Source of the DNA: Lusitaniella coriacea LEGE 07157
Lineage (GTDB): Bacteria; Cyanobacteriota; Cyanobacteriia; Cyanobacteriales; Spirulinaceae
Reading direction: 5' to 3'
Assembly (NCBI RefSeq): GCF_015207425.1
Contig: NZ_JADEWZ010000002.1
Coordinates: forward strand, 1-64,000
Length of the DNA: 64,000 bases
Shown: positions 37,991 through 46,927 of the stretch, one piece after another
How the letters are laid out: every line of letters begins with the position of its first letter
Numbering within the stretch: the first letter of the stretch is position 1
Translations under genes and position numbers: made by a program
The notes under the pieces: generated by a model
What the model was told of the DNA's origin: nothing
What the model saw: only the letters and a program-made list of their open reading frames with translations
Database searches by the model: none

Positions 37991-38017
37991 AGATTTATCG
38001 GAAGAGTTTAGCTGAAA

Positions 38018-40471
38018 ATGATTCAAAATCGAGTCAAACAAGCATTAATTGGCATTTTTACTTTAGGATTGGGGACGATTCCGGTGGCGGCAACAACGGT
38101 TCCTAGGAGAACACTTTCTGTCCCTTCTCCCACTCCCACCGAGAATGAGCCACAACAGCCTGCGGACGCACTATTTCAAAAAGGAATCGAACAGGCGCAA
38201 CAGAATCAATTAGAAGCCGCGATCGCGTCCTGGGAAGAAGCGCTCAAACTCTATCAACAACAGAAAAACCCTCAAGGGGAAGCGTTAACTCTCGAACAGT
38301 TGGGTTTGGCGTACCAACGGATGGGAGAGTCCGATCGCGCTTTGGAATTTTATCAACAGCAGCGCGCGATCGCGCGAACCCTAGAAGATCGCCACGGAGA
38401 GGCGAGGGGATGGGGAAATATTGCTAGTACGAATCGTGCTTTGGGCAATTATAGTGCCGCGATTGATGCCAACGAAAAAGCGCTAAATCTACTCGTGGAA
38501 CTGGAAGATCGGAGAGGGGAAGGGCAAGTATTGGGGAATTTAGGCAATGTGTATATTGCCCTCGGCGAGTACGATAAAGCTGCCGAATTGCACGAAAAAA
38601 GTTTAGCCATTGCTCAAGAAATGGGCAATCAACAAGGGGCGGTTCTTTCCCTTAATAGTTTAGGCGCGATCGCGGCGAGTGCGGGGGATTACGAAAAAGC
38701 AACAGATTTCTACCAAAAAAGCCTAGAAGCCGCAAAAACAATTAATTTTATCGCCGCCGAAGCCGATGCGCTCAATAACTTGGGTTCGATACACCACGCC
38801 CTTAAAGAATATGATCGCGCGATCGATTATTACCAACAAACCCTCGAAATTGCCGAAACAATGGGCAGCCTTCGCCTCAAAAGCGCCGCCCTCGCCAGTT
38901 TAGGACTCGCCCACGCCAGCAAACAAGACTATTCCCAAGCCTTGGACTATCAAGCGCAAAGCTGGCAAATGGCAAAAGAAATGGGAGATCGTCCCCTCGA
39001 AAGCATTGCCCTAGGGAACTGGGGACATACCCTGTGGAAAGCGGGAGAACTCGAAGAAGCAGAGGAAAAATTAAATCGCGCGATCGAAATTCGCGAATCC
39101 CTGCGCGCTAATTTAGAAGACGCTCAAAAAGTCTCGATCTTTGACACCCAAATCCGGGCATACTACCTCCTGCAACAAATCCTCGTTGCCCAAAATCGCC
39201 CGGAAGCCGCCCTCGAAATTGCCGAACGCGGTCGATCGCGCGCCTTCGTCGAACTGCTCGCAAAACGCATTTCCTCCGAGTCTGCGGCGGAATCCATCTT
39301 CGCCAAACCCCCCAACATCGAAAAAATTCGCCAAATCGCCAAAGATCACCAAGCCACCCTCGTTGAATACTCGATCATTCCCGACGATCGCTTCATCGCC
39401 CAAGGAAAACTCGTCGGTTCCGATCTCAAACTCTTTATTTGGGTGGTACAACCCAACGGAACCATTACCTTTCGCAATGTCGATTTGAATACATTTCAAT
39501 TTTCCACAGAACAAGAAGGCGAGAACGATTCCCCAGAAGAAGGCATTCAAATCAAAAAACAGGTGCGGGATCTTCGTCGCGTCCTCTTTACCCCCCGAAG
39601 GGCGCGCACTCGGAAAAAATTACAGGAACTCCACCAACTCCTGATTCAGCCCATTACCGATCTCCTTCCCACCAATCCCGAAGATCGTGTCATCTTCATT
39701 CCCCAAGGCTCGCTATTCGTCCTACCCTTTCCCGCATTGCAAGATGAAAACAAAACCTATTTAATCGACAAGCACACGCTGCTCACCTCCCCATCGATTC
39801 AGGTTCTCGATTTAACCCACCAACAAAAAGCCAAACTTGCCCAAACTAAAGAAGAAATTTCCGGCGATAATGCCCTAATTGTCGGCAACCCCACCATGCC
39901 CGACAAACCGCCGGGATTGCTCCCCCTAAAAGGCGCAGAAGAAGAAGCCATTGAAATTGCTAAAATGCTCGATGCCCAAGCGTTAATCGGCGAAGCAGCA
40001 ACAGAAACGGCGGTAGTGGAAAAAATGCCCGATGCCAAATTGATCCATTTAGCAACCCACGGACTGCTGAATGAGATTGTAGACTTAGGATTGGGCGCAC
40101 CGGGCGCGATCGCGCTCGCCCCAACGCCGGGAGTCACCGACGGACTGCTCACCACCGAAGAAATCCTCAATTTGCAACTCAACGCCGAATTAGTCGTTCT
40201 GAGCGCCTGCAACACCGGGCAGGGGGACATTACCGGAGACGGCGTAATCGGTTTGTCCCGCGCCCTCGTTACTGCCGGAGTCCCAAGCGTTCTCGTCTCC
40301 CTCTGGGCAGTTCCCGACGCGCCAACTGCCGAGTTAATGACCGAATTTTATCGCCAACTCGCCCAAAATCCCGATAAAGCCCAAGCCTTGCGCCAAGCGA
40401 TGTTGAAGACCAAAGAAGAATTTCCCCCACCCAGCAATTGGGCGGCATTTACCCCCATCGGCGAACCCTAG
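38018..40471 (+). CDS. TPR-repeat protein with C-terminal CHAT protease
   Basis: An 817-residue protein. A signal peptide or anchor (KQALIGIFTLGLGTIPVAA) is followed by about seven tetratricopeptide repeats (about 45-370, for example GEALTLEQLGLAYQRMGESD and AIDYYQQTLEIAETMGSLRL). The CHAT domain (about 480-817) has catalytic H681 (HLATHGLL) and C731 (VVLSACNTGQGD), with SLWAVPDAPTAELM after it. TPR-CHAT proteins are related to separase/caspase peptidases; in other bacteria some act in defence or cell death, but the partner is unknown here. The signal peptide suggests it works outside the cytoplasm. It is directly upstream of ndhG. Confidence 0.9.
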   Translation: MIQNRVKQALIGIFTLGLGTIPVAATTVPRRTLSVPSPTPTENEPQQPADALFQKGIEQAQQNQLEAAIASWEEALKLYQQQKNPQGEALTLEQLGLAYQRMGESDRALEFYQQQRAIARTLEDRHGEARGWGNIASTNRALGNYSAAIDANEKALNLLVELEDRRGEGQVLGNLGNVYIALGEYDKAAELHEKSLAIAQEMGNQQGAVLSLNSLGAIAASAGDYEKATDFYQKSLEAAKTINFIAAEADALNNLGSIHHALKEYDRAIDYYQQTLEIAETMGSLRLKSAALASLGLAHASKQDYSQALDYQAQSWQMAKEMGDRPLESIALGNWGHTLWKAGELEEAEEKLNRAIEIRESLRANLEDAQKVSIFDTQIRAYYLLQQILVAQNRPEAALEIAERGRSRAFVELLAKRISSESAAESIFAKPPNIEKIRQIAKDHQATLVEYSIIPDDRFIAQGKLVGSDLKLFIWVVQPNGTITFRNVDLNTFQFSTEQEGENDSPEEGIQIKKQVRDLRRVLFTPRRARTRKKLQELHQLLIQPITDLLPTNPEDRVIFIPQGSLFVLPFPALQDENKTYLIDKHTLLTSPSIQVLDLTHQQKAKLAQTKEEISGDNALIVGNPTMPDKPPGLLPLKGAEEEAIEIAKMLDAQALIGEAATETAVVEKMPDAKLIHLATHGLLNEIVDLGLGAPGAIALAPTPGVTDGLLTTEEILNLQLNAELVVLSACNTGQGDITGDGVIGLSRALVTAGVPSVLVSLWAVPDAPTAELMTEFYRQLAQNPDKAQALRQAMLKTKEEFPPPSNWAAFTPIGEP

Positions 40472-40559
40472 CGCGCGATCGGAACCTTTTGAGAAGGGCA
40501 ACCCCATTCGCTACAATTAACAACGATCGAATCATCGACAGGATATAAGGAAAAATACT

Positions 40560-41186
40560 GTGAATCTAGCTGAAGGGATTCAAATCGTCTCATTCGCGAT
40601 TCTTGCTGCAACCACCATCGGAGCAGCCCTCGGAGTCGTTTTATTCAATCAAATCGTCTACTCTGCTTTTTTATTAGGGGGCGTGTTCATCAGTATTGCA
40701 GGTTTATATATTCTCCTGAATGCCGATTTCGTCGCCGCCGCGCAAGTTCTCATTTATGTGGGAGCCATCAACGTCCTCATTTTGTTTGCCATTATGTTGG
40801 TGAACAAGCGCTATGACTTTGAACCCGTCGCCAATCGTTGGGTTCGTCAAGCCTCAACCGCCGTCGTCTGTCTGGGGGTATTTGCCCTGCTGAGTACGAC
40901 TGTTTTAGCAACGCCTTGGGCAATCTCCACCGCATCAACTGTCACTGCGGAAAGCACAACGGTGATCATTGGCAAGCACTTTTTTAGCGACTTTCTCCTA
41001 CCCTTTGAATTAGCTTCGGTATTGCTTTTAATGGCAATGGTTGGCGCAATTATTTTAGCTCGTCGCGATTTTATTCCCGACCAAATCTCTACAGCTACCG
41101 AACCGCCACAAACCGCTTTAACTCTGCCCGAACGCCCTCGCGAACTGACCCCTGCTGCCAGTAACGCCACAGAATCATCGAATTGA
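40560..41186 (+). CDS. ndhG: NAD(P)H-quinone oxidoreductase subunit 6 (NDH-1 subunit J-like)
   Basis: Membrane subunit of cyanobacterial NDH-1, which moves electrons from ferredoxin to plastoquinone and pumps protons. The 208-residue protein has five membrane helices, with [40 protein letters not shown] and [22 protein letters not shown], typical of NdhG/NuoJ. It starts with GTG, preceded by AAGGA. ndhE follows after 28 bp. In many cyanobacteria ndhA and ndhI lie just upstream; here a TPR-CHAT gene is in that place. Confidence 0.93.
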   Translation: MNLAEGIQIVSFAILAATTIGAALGVVLFNQIVYSAFLLGGVFISIAGLYILLNADFVAAAQVLIYVGAINVLILFAIMLVNKRYDFEPVANRWVRQASTAVVCLGVFALLSTTVLATPWAISTASTVTAESTTVIIGKHFFSDFLLPFELASVLLLMAMVGAIILARRDFIPDQISTATEPPQTALTLPERPRELTPAASNATESSN

Positions 41187-41214
41187 CTATTCGTCCTTCC
41201 TACCCATCGAATTT

Positions 41215-41526
41215 ATGGAACTTCAACTTCAATATTTTCTTCTTCTTGCGGCTGCATTGTTTTGTATTGGTATCTATGGCTTGATTACCAGCCGCAATGC
41301 CGTGCGCGTCTTAATGTCGATCGAACTGCTGCTCAATGCAGTTAATTTGAATTTGATAGGATTCTCCAATTTCTTAGACCCTGTAGCGATTAAGGGTCAA
41401 GTGTTTGCGGTTTTTGTCCTTACTGTTGCTGCGGCAGAAGCGGCAGTGGGTTTGGCAATTATCTTGGCGATTTATCGCAATCGCGAAACTATCGATATGG
41501 AACAGTTTAATTTGCTCAAGTGGTAG
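41215..41526 (+). CDS. ndhE: NAD(P)H-quinone oxidoreductase subunit 4L (NDH-1 subunit K-like)
   Basis: A 103-residue NDH-1 membrane subunit with three helices: [40 protein letters not shown] (carrying the conserved Glu in [11 protein letters not shown]) and [20 protein letters not shown]. It shows the standard subunit 4L pattern. It follows ndhG closely and ends in QFNLLKW, as in other cyanobacteria. A hairpin follows it at 41563-41587. Confidence 0.95.
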   Translation: MELQLQYFLLLAAALFCIGIYGLITSRNAVRVLMSIELLLNAVNLNLIGFSNFLDPVAIKGQVFAVFVLTVAAAEAAVGLAIILAIYRNRETIDMEQFNLLKW

Positions 41527-41562
41527 CCTCAGTTGAGGATTGCTTGAAGCGGAATTGACTGT

Positions 41563-41587
41563 ATCGGGCGGGCAATGCTTGCCCGAT
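41563..41587 (+). terminator. Hairpin after ndhE, possible terminator
   Basis: CGGGCAA and TTGCCCG form a 7-bp stem with a 3-base loop (41569-41585); ATCGGGC and GCCCGAT offer an alternative stem. The T-rich stretch after it (ATTCTCTT) is weak, so it may act as a 3' end stabiliser or weak terminator of ndhGE. Confidence 0.4.
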
Positions 41588-41653
41588 TCTCTTAAGTTCG
41601 AGAGACATATTGCGAGATATTTTGTTTACCCAAAAATTATTTTTAATTAAGTG

Positions 41654-43000
41654 ATGAGCTTAACGACTGCCCCCGCACTCCTTGGTGAAGACGAAACCCT
41701 CTCTTTGATTGAATCGGTTATTCAACAGTCTGAAGCGGAAGGGGTTTTTGTCAGTCTCGATGAGGAAGAGTCCGCACTGACGCGCTTTTCGGAAAATCAG
41801 ATCGCGCAAAATGTTAATACCCATCGCTTTCAACTCTCGATTACCAGTTATTTTGGCAAGCGTAGTGCTACCTCCACTACGACAGACTTAGAACCAGACG
41901 CGATCGCGCGCACTCTGCGCCGTTCCGAAGAACTCGCCCGTTTTGCCCCGGAAGATCCGGAGTGGGTTCCCCTCCTCGAACCACAAACCTACGACGATCG
42001 CGCGCCGGGATTCGATCGCGCAACGGCAACCCTTTCTCCCTTGAAGCGGGGGGAAACGATCGAACGAGTTTGTACCCTCTCCAAACGAGCGGGAGTTGAG
42101 GGTTCGGGGACTTTGAGTACGAGTGTTTTTCAACAGGCATTGGGGAATTCCTTGGGAGTGCGATCGCGCGATCGCGGCACGCGATCAGATTTCAGCTTCA
42201 CCGCCCGAATTGAGAACGGTTCGAGTTGGAGTCGCAACACTGCCCTCGCGATCGCTCAACTGCCCTATCTAGAAACGACGCAAACCGTCATCGATCGCGC
42301 GAAACAGTCTATGAATCCCCGCGAAATCAAACCGGGCGTATATCCCGTTATCTTCAACAGTTCTGCCTTCGCCGACTTGCTTCCTTGGATCGTATGGAAT
42401 CTCGATGCAAGGGCAGCCGATGAAGGGCGTTCGTTTATGTCTCGCACCAACGAGCAAGGAAAACCAATCGGCAATCGCGTTGGAGAGCAACTGTTTAGTC
42501 CTTTAGTTCGGGTACAGCGCGATCGCGCCCACCCCCTATTGCAAACCAGTCGCTTCTTCAGCAACGGACTGCCCAACACTCCCCTCGATATTATTCACAA
42601 CGGCATTCCCCAAACCCTTTCCTACAGCCGTTATTGGGCGCAACACCAAAGCAAAGAACCCACCGGGAGTTTTTACCCCATCGTCATGGCGGGAACAGAA
42701 CAATCTTTATCGGACTTAATCGCTCAAACTGAACGCGCAATACTCATCAATCGTGCTTGGTACGTTCGCTACACCAACCCGCGCACCTTAGAAGTTACCG
42801 GAATGACGCGGGATGGAACCTTTTGGGTAGAAAACGGTCAAATTGCCTACCCCATCAAAAACTTACGCTTTAACCAGAGTTTGCCGGAAATGCTGCGGAA
42901 TGTTGATGCGTTAAGTACCGTGCAGCGTTATGGCAGTACTGTTATACCGGGAGTTCGGATTTCTGCTTTTAATTTCAGCAGCGTTACGGATAGCGTTTAG
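41654..43000 (+). CDS. TldE/PmbA-like metallopeptidase family protein
   Basis: A 448-residue TldD/TldE (PmbA) family protein. TldD and TldE form a heterodimer that trims peptides and degrades unfolded ones, for example in microcin maturation. The N-terminal domain carries LSITSYFGKRSATSTTTDLE and the C-terminal one PGVYPVIFNSSAFADLLPWI and SFYPIVMAGTEQSLSDLIAQ. No HExxxH zinc motif is seen, so it is the TldE/PmbA type, catalytically dependent on a TldD partner that is not in this window. Start at the ATG 41654; a GTG at 41651 precedes it. Confidence 0.87.
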   Translation: MSLTTAPALLGEDETLSLIESVIQQSEAEGVFVSLDEEESALTRFSENQIAQNVNTHRFQLSITSYFGKRSATSTTTDLEPDAIARTLRRSEELARFAPEDPEWVPLLEPQTYDDRAPGFDRATATLSPLKRGETIERVCTLSKRAGVEGSGTLSTSVFQQALGNSLGVRSRDRGTRSDFSFTARIENGSSWSRNTALAIAQLPYLETTQTVIDRAKQSMNPREIKPGVYPVIFNSSAFADLLPWIVWNLDARAADEGRSFMSRTNEQGKPIGNRVGEQLFSPLVRVQRDRAHPLLQTSRFFSNGLPNTPLDIIHNGIPQTLSYSRYWAQHQSKEPTGSFYPIVMAGTEQSLSDLIAQTERAILINRAWYVRYTNPRTLEVTGMTRDGTFWVENGQIAYPIKNLRFNQSLPEMLRNVDALSTVQRYGSTVIPGVRISAFNFSSVTDSV

Positions 43001-43021
43001 GGAAGCGTGAAAACCAAAAAA

Positions 43022-43411
43022 TTATGCCAATGTTTCGGGGCAATACCCCAATCCTCTCGTAAATTGGCGACGAAATGCTTCAATATCGCTTTTCTCCGGC
43101 GCGCCATGAGACACAATGGCAACTTGATAGCGTCGCATCACATCAATGGGGGATTGTCCGGTTTCCAGACTCCAGAAAGCCATTTGAATGCGAATCTCCG
43201 GTTCGTAGGGGATACCCAATTCGCTCATGTAAGCCTTAAAGTCTCCATGTTCTTGGGGAGTCACAGGTTCCCTAAGCTTAATCTTGATAATCCATCCGTC
43301 GATTTGGTGAATCACCGTTACAAACTGAACGGAGAGATGGTTCGCTTGGCGTAAGTAGTCTGCAACCCGAAGCGTTAAGCTGGCATTTGCCAGAAAATAG
43401 AGGTAGTACAT
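43022..43411 (-). CDS. Conserved hypothetical protein
   Basis: Start set at the ATG 43411, which has GAGGAAGGGTA upstream; the longer frame upstream of it lacks support. The 129-residue protein opens MYYLYFLANASLTLRVADYL and has IKLREPVTPQEHGDFKAYMS and ALGIP-like ELGIPYEPEIRIQMAFWSLE. The gene is convergent with the TldE-like gene (21 bp between stops). It has the look of a compact alpha/beta domain; no family was recognised. Confidence 0.7.
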   Translation of the reverse strand: MYYLYFLANASLTLRVADYLRQANHLSVQFVTVIHQIDGWIIKIKLREPVTPQEHGDFKAYMSELGIPYEPEIRIQMAFWSLETGQSPIDVMRRYQVAIVSHGAPEKSDIEAFRRQFTRGLGYCPETLA

Positions 43412-44083
43412 TACCCTTCCTCTGAGCTGATACTCATAAAAAATCAATCTACTTCTAGCTTGACAGATAGAGTCGAGGAATGGTGATGGGAAAAGCACCC
43501 GATTTTTCATGGGGAATCCTACCCAGTTTTTAGAGGGGATCTGAGATTCTTGAAGCGAACAGTTGCAACGAGTTGCATCGGGTGCGAGCTTGAATTTGCA
43601 GCAATCGAACGCACTGAAACGGGTTTGGGTTGAAACACTTGCGAAGATTGAGATTGAGTATCCGAAGAGATTTGAGCAAAAAAACGCCCCAAGCAAATTG
43701 CTTGGGGGTAGGAAACTATGGACTACTCGTCTATTTATATGTCTGACGCAAGTTTAGCTATGCACTTTTCGCGATCGCGCGCCCTGCTGTATCGGCTTGA
43801 AACGCTCTGCACGAAAGACTTAGATGATTTTTTGTAAAACTTCGCGAACCCAAAATCTCGCACTATATCAGAAGGGACAAACAGAGAATTCTGTAGGACG
43901 GCTGACGGCTAGTGCAAAAAACTAGATTAGAAAAATTGCACCCTCGTCAAGATTTTTGTTATATTTGTTTACATAAGTTAATAAATGCACATAAAAAATT
44001 AATGTATATCGCTCAACGCAAACAACAGCGTTCTCAGTCGCGATAAAGCGCAACGATTTAATGCACTTGGTTCAAACAGTCCC
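43412..44083. other. Long spacer with a minus-strand terminator and no clear gene
   Basis: About 670 bases. The strongest signal is the intrinsic terminator at 43678-43707 on the minus strand, described separately. Between 43760 and 44083 the sequence is AT-rich near 43950-44000 (TTTTTGTTATATTTGTTTAC), which fits a promoter of the pentapeptide-repeat gene. No conserved protein frame was seen. Confidence 0.4.
43678..43727 (-). ncRNA. Candidate small RNA ending in a strong minus-strand terminator
   Basis: On the minus strand CCCCAAGCAA (43707-43698) pairs perfectly with TTGCTTGGGG (43696-43687) over one loop base, then CG and seven T. No gene lies upstream on that strand to be terminated. A -10-like TATAAATAG occurs at 43740-43732, which would start a transcript near 43727, about 50 nt long. 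It does not contain the ACTCCTCACAC core of Yfr1. Expression is not known; the terminator is seen, the RNA is inferred. Confidence 0.4.
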
Positions 44084-44707
44084 ATGACGAAAATGACAGT
44101 GACCAACACCAAAAAATTATTAGAGCTTTACACTCAAGGTCAGCGAAATTTTAGTGGCTTAGACCTCGAACAAGCGACTTTAAGCGAGGTTAACCTGAGT
44201 GGGATCGAACTTTGGCAAGCGAACTTAGCGGGTTCGTATTTAAGTCTAAGCCTATTGCGTTCGACAAACCTGAGCGATGCCAATCTGAATCAAGCAACGC
44301 TGTGGCGAACTGATTTAACAGAAGCCAGTTTAGTTGACACTCAACTGTGTAGTGCTATTCTGATTCGAGCTAATTTTCAGCAGGGTGACTTAACAAAAGC
44401 AAACTTAAAGGGAGCCGATTTGAGATTAGCGAACTTACAATCGACTGACTTATATCGAGCTGACTTAACCAGAGCAAATTTAAGCTACGCCAACTTACAG
44501 GGGGCAAACTTGAGAGAAGCAAATCTGTACGGGGCAGATTTGACAGGCGCTAACTTAACGGGTGCAGATTTGAGCAGAGCGAATCTGACGCGAGCAATCG
44601 TTCACAGAGCGGATCTTACTCAAGTGGTGGGAGAGGAAGCGACTTTAACTCAAGTGCAACGAGTTCGAGTTCCGAAACGCTCTTTAGCAGATTATAAAAC
44701 CGCTTAA
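44084..44707 (+). CDS. Pentapeptide-repeat protein
   Basis: A 207-residue protein with about 30 A(D/N)LxX repeats from residue 20 to 185 (for example ANLQGANLREANLYGADLTG ANL), forming a right-handed quadrilateral beta-helix. The N-terminus KLLELYTQGQRNFSGLDLEQ is the usual cap of cyanobacterial forms. Members of this family range from DNA mimics to thylakoid or cytosolic proteins of unknown role, so no function is given. The start has ATG with CCC before it and no clear ribosome site; M4 (ATGACAGTG) is a possible alternative. Confidence 0.9.
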   Translation: MTKMTVTNTKKLLELYTQGQRNFSGLDLEQATLSEVNLSGIELWQANLAGSYLSLSLLRSTNLSDANLNQATLWRTDLTEASLVDTQLCSAILIRANFQQGDLTKANLKGADLRLANLQSTDLYRADLTRANLSYANLQGANLREANLYGADLTGANLTGADLSRANLTRAIVHRADLTQVVGEEATLTQVQRVRVPKRSLADYKTA

Positions 44708-44874
44708 ATTTATAGGCTAGACATATTTAGATTGGTTTTTTACACCTTTTCTATCACAGTTTAACTGCCTAACGGCTGGGCGCGCGATCGCGCACTCCAA
44801 TATTTTTGCCGTTTAAACGACCAACTGCTAACGGGTTTCTAGCGATAGAGATTTAAGAAAAACAAACATATTCA

Positions 44875-46869
44875 ATGAATAATACTCCTTCATTAGTACA
44901 AGAGATACTACAGGAATTACCTCATTTACGCACCCAAATGTATTTTCAGTCTTCCCTAAACGCACTCTCTCACGCGATGGAAGACTTAATTTTAGCCAGC
45001 TCGGATTCCCCTTTAGTCATTGCTAATTTTCAGCAAGAACGGTTTTATCGTCAAGAAATCCGCCGCTATCAACAAATTGCTCGACGAAGCAACCACCTCT
45101 ATATCCTCGCAGCACCAGAATCTTCCTCTGGCTTTGCCACAGCCGATGACTCCCTAGAGGTCATTTCTTTAAAACCTTACGATGCTCTAGCAAAAGAGTG
45201 GCATTTAGTCGTTTTGAGCAAACAGTATAGTGTTTGCCTCATTTGCCGAGAACTCCCGACGGATGCTCTAAGCAATCGAGCCAGACGATTTGAGGGCATT
45301 TGGACATTTGAGCGCCAAGTCGCCACGAGTGCGGCAAGATTGCTCCTCGCCAGGATTGCAGCCTATCGCCCTTCTCTCGTATCCAAAGTCGCGCAGGCAT
45401 GGCAGCTTTATCATTTGAGTAGTGAAGAGTCATCATCCGTATTGGCAACTGCCACGCTACAAATGGAAGCTCGCATCTTTAGCGAACGCCTTGTCAATTA
45501 CCTGCAAGCAAGCCAATACAAACTTCTCAGAGCTTACCGAGAACTGACCAAAAAAGAACAAAACGAGCGCCTAATCAATGCAATCGTTGCTGCTATGCGT
45601 AGCTCCCTCAATCCTGAAGAAGTTCTGCGTAACACTGTTCGAGAGTTAGGAAAAAAATTCGATCCCTGTCGTTGTTTTCTTTATCGCTTAGGTGCTGCGA
45701 CAGGAGAAACCAAAATTGAATATGAATCTGTTGCACCAGGAATCGATTCCCTCAAAGGACGAACTTGGTCTGTCGCCGATAATCCTTTGTTTATTGCCGC
45801 GCAAGCACAGTCAAAAGCCCTGGCAATCGATGTAACGGATAATGCTTACCTGAAAGCAAATCCAGCTTTGGGAACCAAAATCTCTCGCTGGCAAATCCGT
45901 TCGTGGTTATTGGTTCCGGTTCGCTATCAAGGGAATTTGTTAGGGATGCTAGAAATCCATCACACGGCAAAGGAACCCTACCAGTGGAGTTCGGAAGACA
46001 TTTCCTTAGTAGAAGCAATTGCCACTCAAGCAGGTGTTGCTTTAACTCAGGCAACCGCCTATCGAGATATGACAAGTCTCAACGAGCAGCTTGCAGCCTT
46101 AGAACGAGTTCAGAGTAATTTGATTGCAATTGTCGGTCACGAATTGCGAACTCCTCTGTCCACCATTCAAGTTTGTTTGGAAAGTATCGCAACCGAACCC
46201 GATGCTCCTAAAGAGTTTCGCCAAATCATGCTCGATACGGCTTTAGCCGACTCCCAACGCCTGCGCCGATTGATTCAGGATTTTCTTACCCTTTCCAAAT
46301 TAGAGAGTGGTAAGGCATACAGTTATCCAGAACCCATTTCAATGCGGGAAATCTTAGATTTAGCGCTGAGTGGTTTCTCCGGCGATAAACGCTCGGATGA
46401 TTGCCCCTCTATCCAAGTACGGTTCCCGGAGCAGTTGCCTTTGGTTAGAGCGGATGGAGAGGGATTGGTGGAAGTTTTTACGAAGCTGTTGGACAATGCC
46501 AGTAAGTTTACTCCCGCTCAGGGAGAAGTGACGATTTCCGTCCAAGTTTTGGAGACTGAGATAGGGGAACAAAATTCTCATCAGCCAATGTTAAAGGTTG
46601 TTGTCGCCGATACGGGTCGGGGGGTTGAACCAGAACAGTTAGACGCAATTTTCAACCTGTTTTACCAAGAGGAGGATTCCCTGCGGCGCACAGTGGGCGG
46701 AACGGGTTTGGGTTTGGCGATTTGTCGTCAAATTGTTGAAGGGATGGGAGGACGAATTTGGGCGATTTCTACGGGCAAAGATCGAGGAAGTGAGTTTCAT
46801 TTTACTTTGCCGATTGAGCCTTCTAGCGTCACTCAGGTGATTTCCTATAGCGGTATGCTCAAAGAGTAG
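44875..46869 (+). CDS. DICT-GAF sensor histidine kinase
   Basis: A 664-residue soluble sensor kinase. An N-terminal DICT-type sensory domain (about 25-190) is followed by a GAF domain (about 235-400; AIDVTDNAYLKANPALGTKI, WLLVPVRYQGNLLGMLEIHH), a dimerisation domain with phospho-acceptor H422 (VGHELRTPLSTIQ), and an ATPase domain with LDNASKFT (N box), DTGRGV (G1) and GGTGLGLAICRQ (G2). DICT domains are linked to light and stress signalling in cyanobacteria. No response regulator is adjacent. It lacks membrane segments and lies alone between the pentapeptide gene and the glycosyltransferase. Confidence 0.9.
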   Translation: MNNTPSLVQEILQELPHLRTQMYFQSSLNALSHAMEDLILASSDSPLVIANFQQERFYRQEIRRYQQIARRSNHLYILAAPESSSGFATADDSLEVISLKPYDALAKEWHLVVLSKQYSVCLICRELPTDALSNRARRFEGIWTFERQVATSAARLLLARIAAYRPSLVSKVAQAWQLYHLSSEESSSVLATATLQMEARIFSERLVNYLQASQYKLLRAYRELTKKEQNERLINAIVAAMRSSLNPEEVLRNTVRELGKKFDPCRCFLYRLGAATGETKIEYESVAPGIDSLKGRTWSVADNPLFIAAQAQSKALAIDVTDNAYLKANPALGTKISRWQIRSWLLVPVRYQGNLLGMLEIHHTAKEPYQWSSEDISLVEAIATQAGVALTQATAYRDMTSLNEQLAALERVQSNLIAIVGHELRTPLSTIQVCLESIATEPDAPKEFRQIMLDTALADSQRLRRLIQDFLTLSKLESGKAYSYPEPISMREILDLALSGFSGDKRSDDCPSIQVRFPEQLPLVRADGEGLVEVFTKLLDNASKFTPAQGEVTISVQVLETEIGEQNSHQPMLKVVVADTGRGVEPEQLDAIFNLFYQEEDSLRRTVGGTGLGLAICRQIVEGMGGRIWAISTGKDRGSEFHFTLPIEPSSVTQVISYSGMLKE

Positions 46870-46927
46870 AATTGGTCAATTCTCGTGTAGGGTAGTTTAG
46901 ATCGATTTTCTTTAGCCGCGATCGCGA

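Noticed and set aside
43412-43696. N-terminal extension of the 43022-43411 protein
   Set aside because: No ribosome site and an unrelated, Cys/Phe-rich composition; the ATG at 43411 has GAGGAAGGG upstream.
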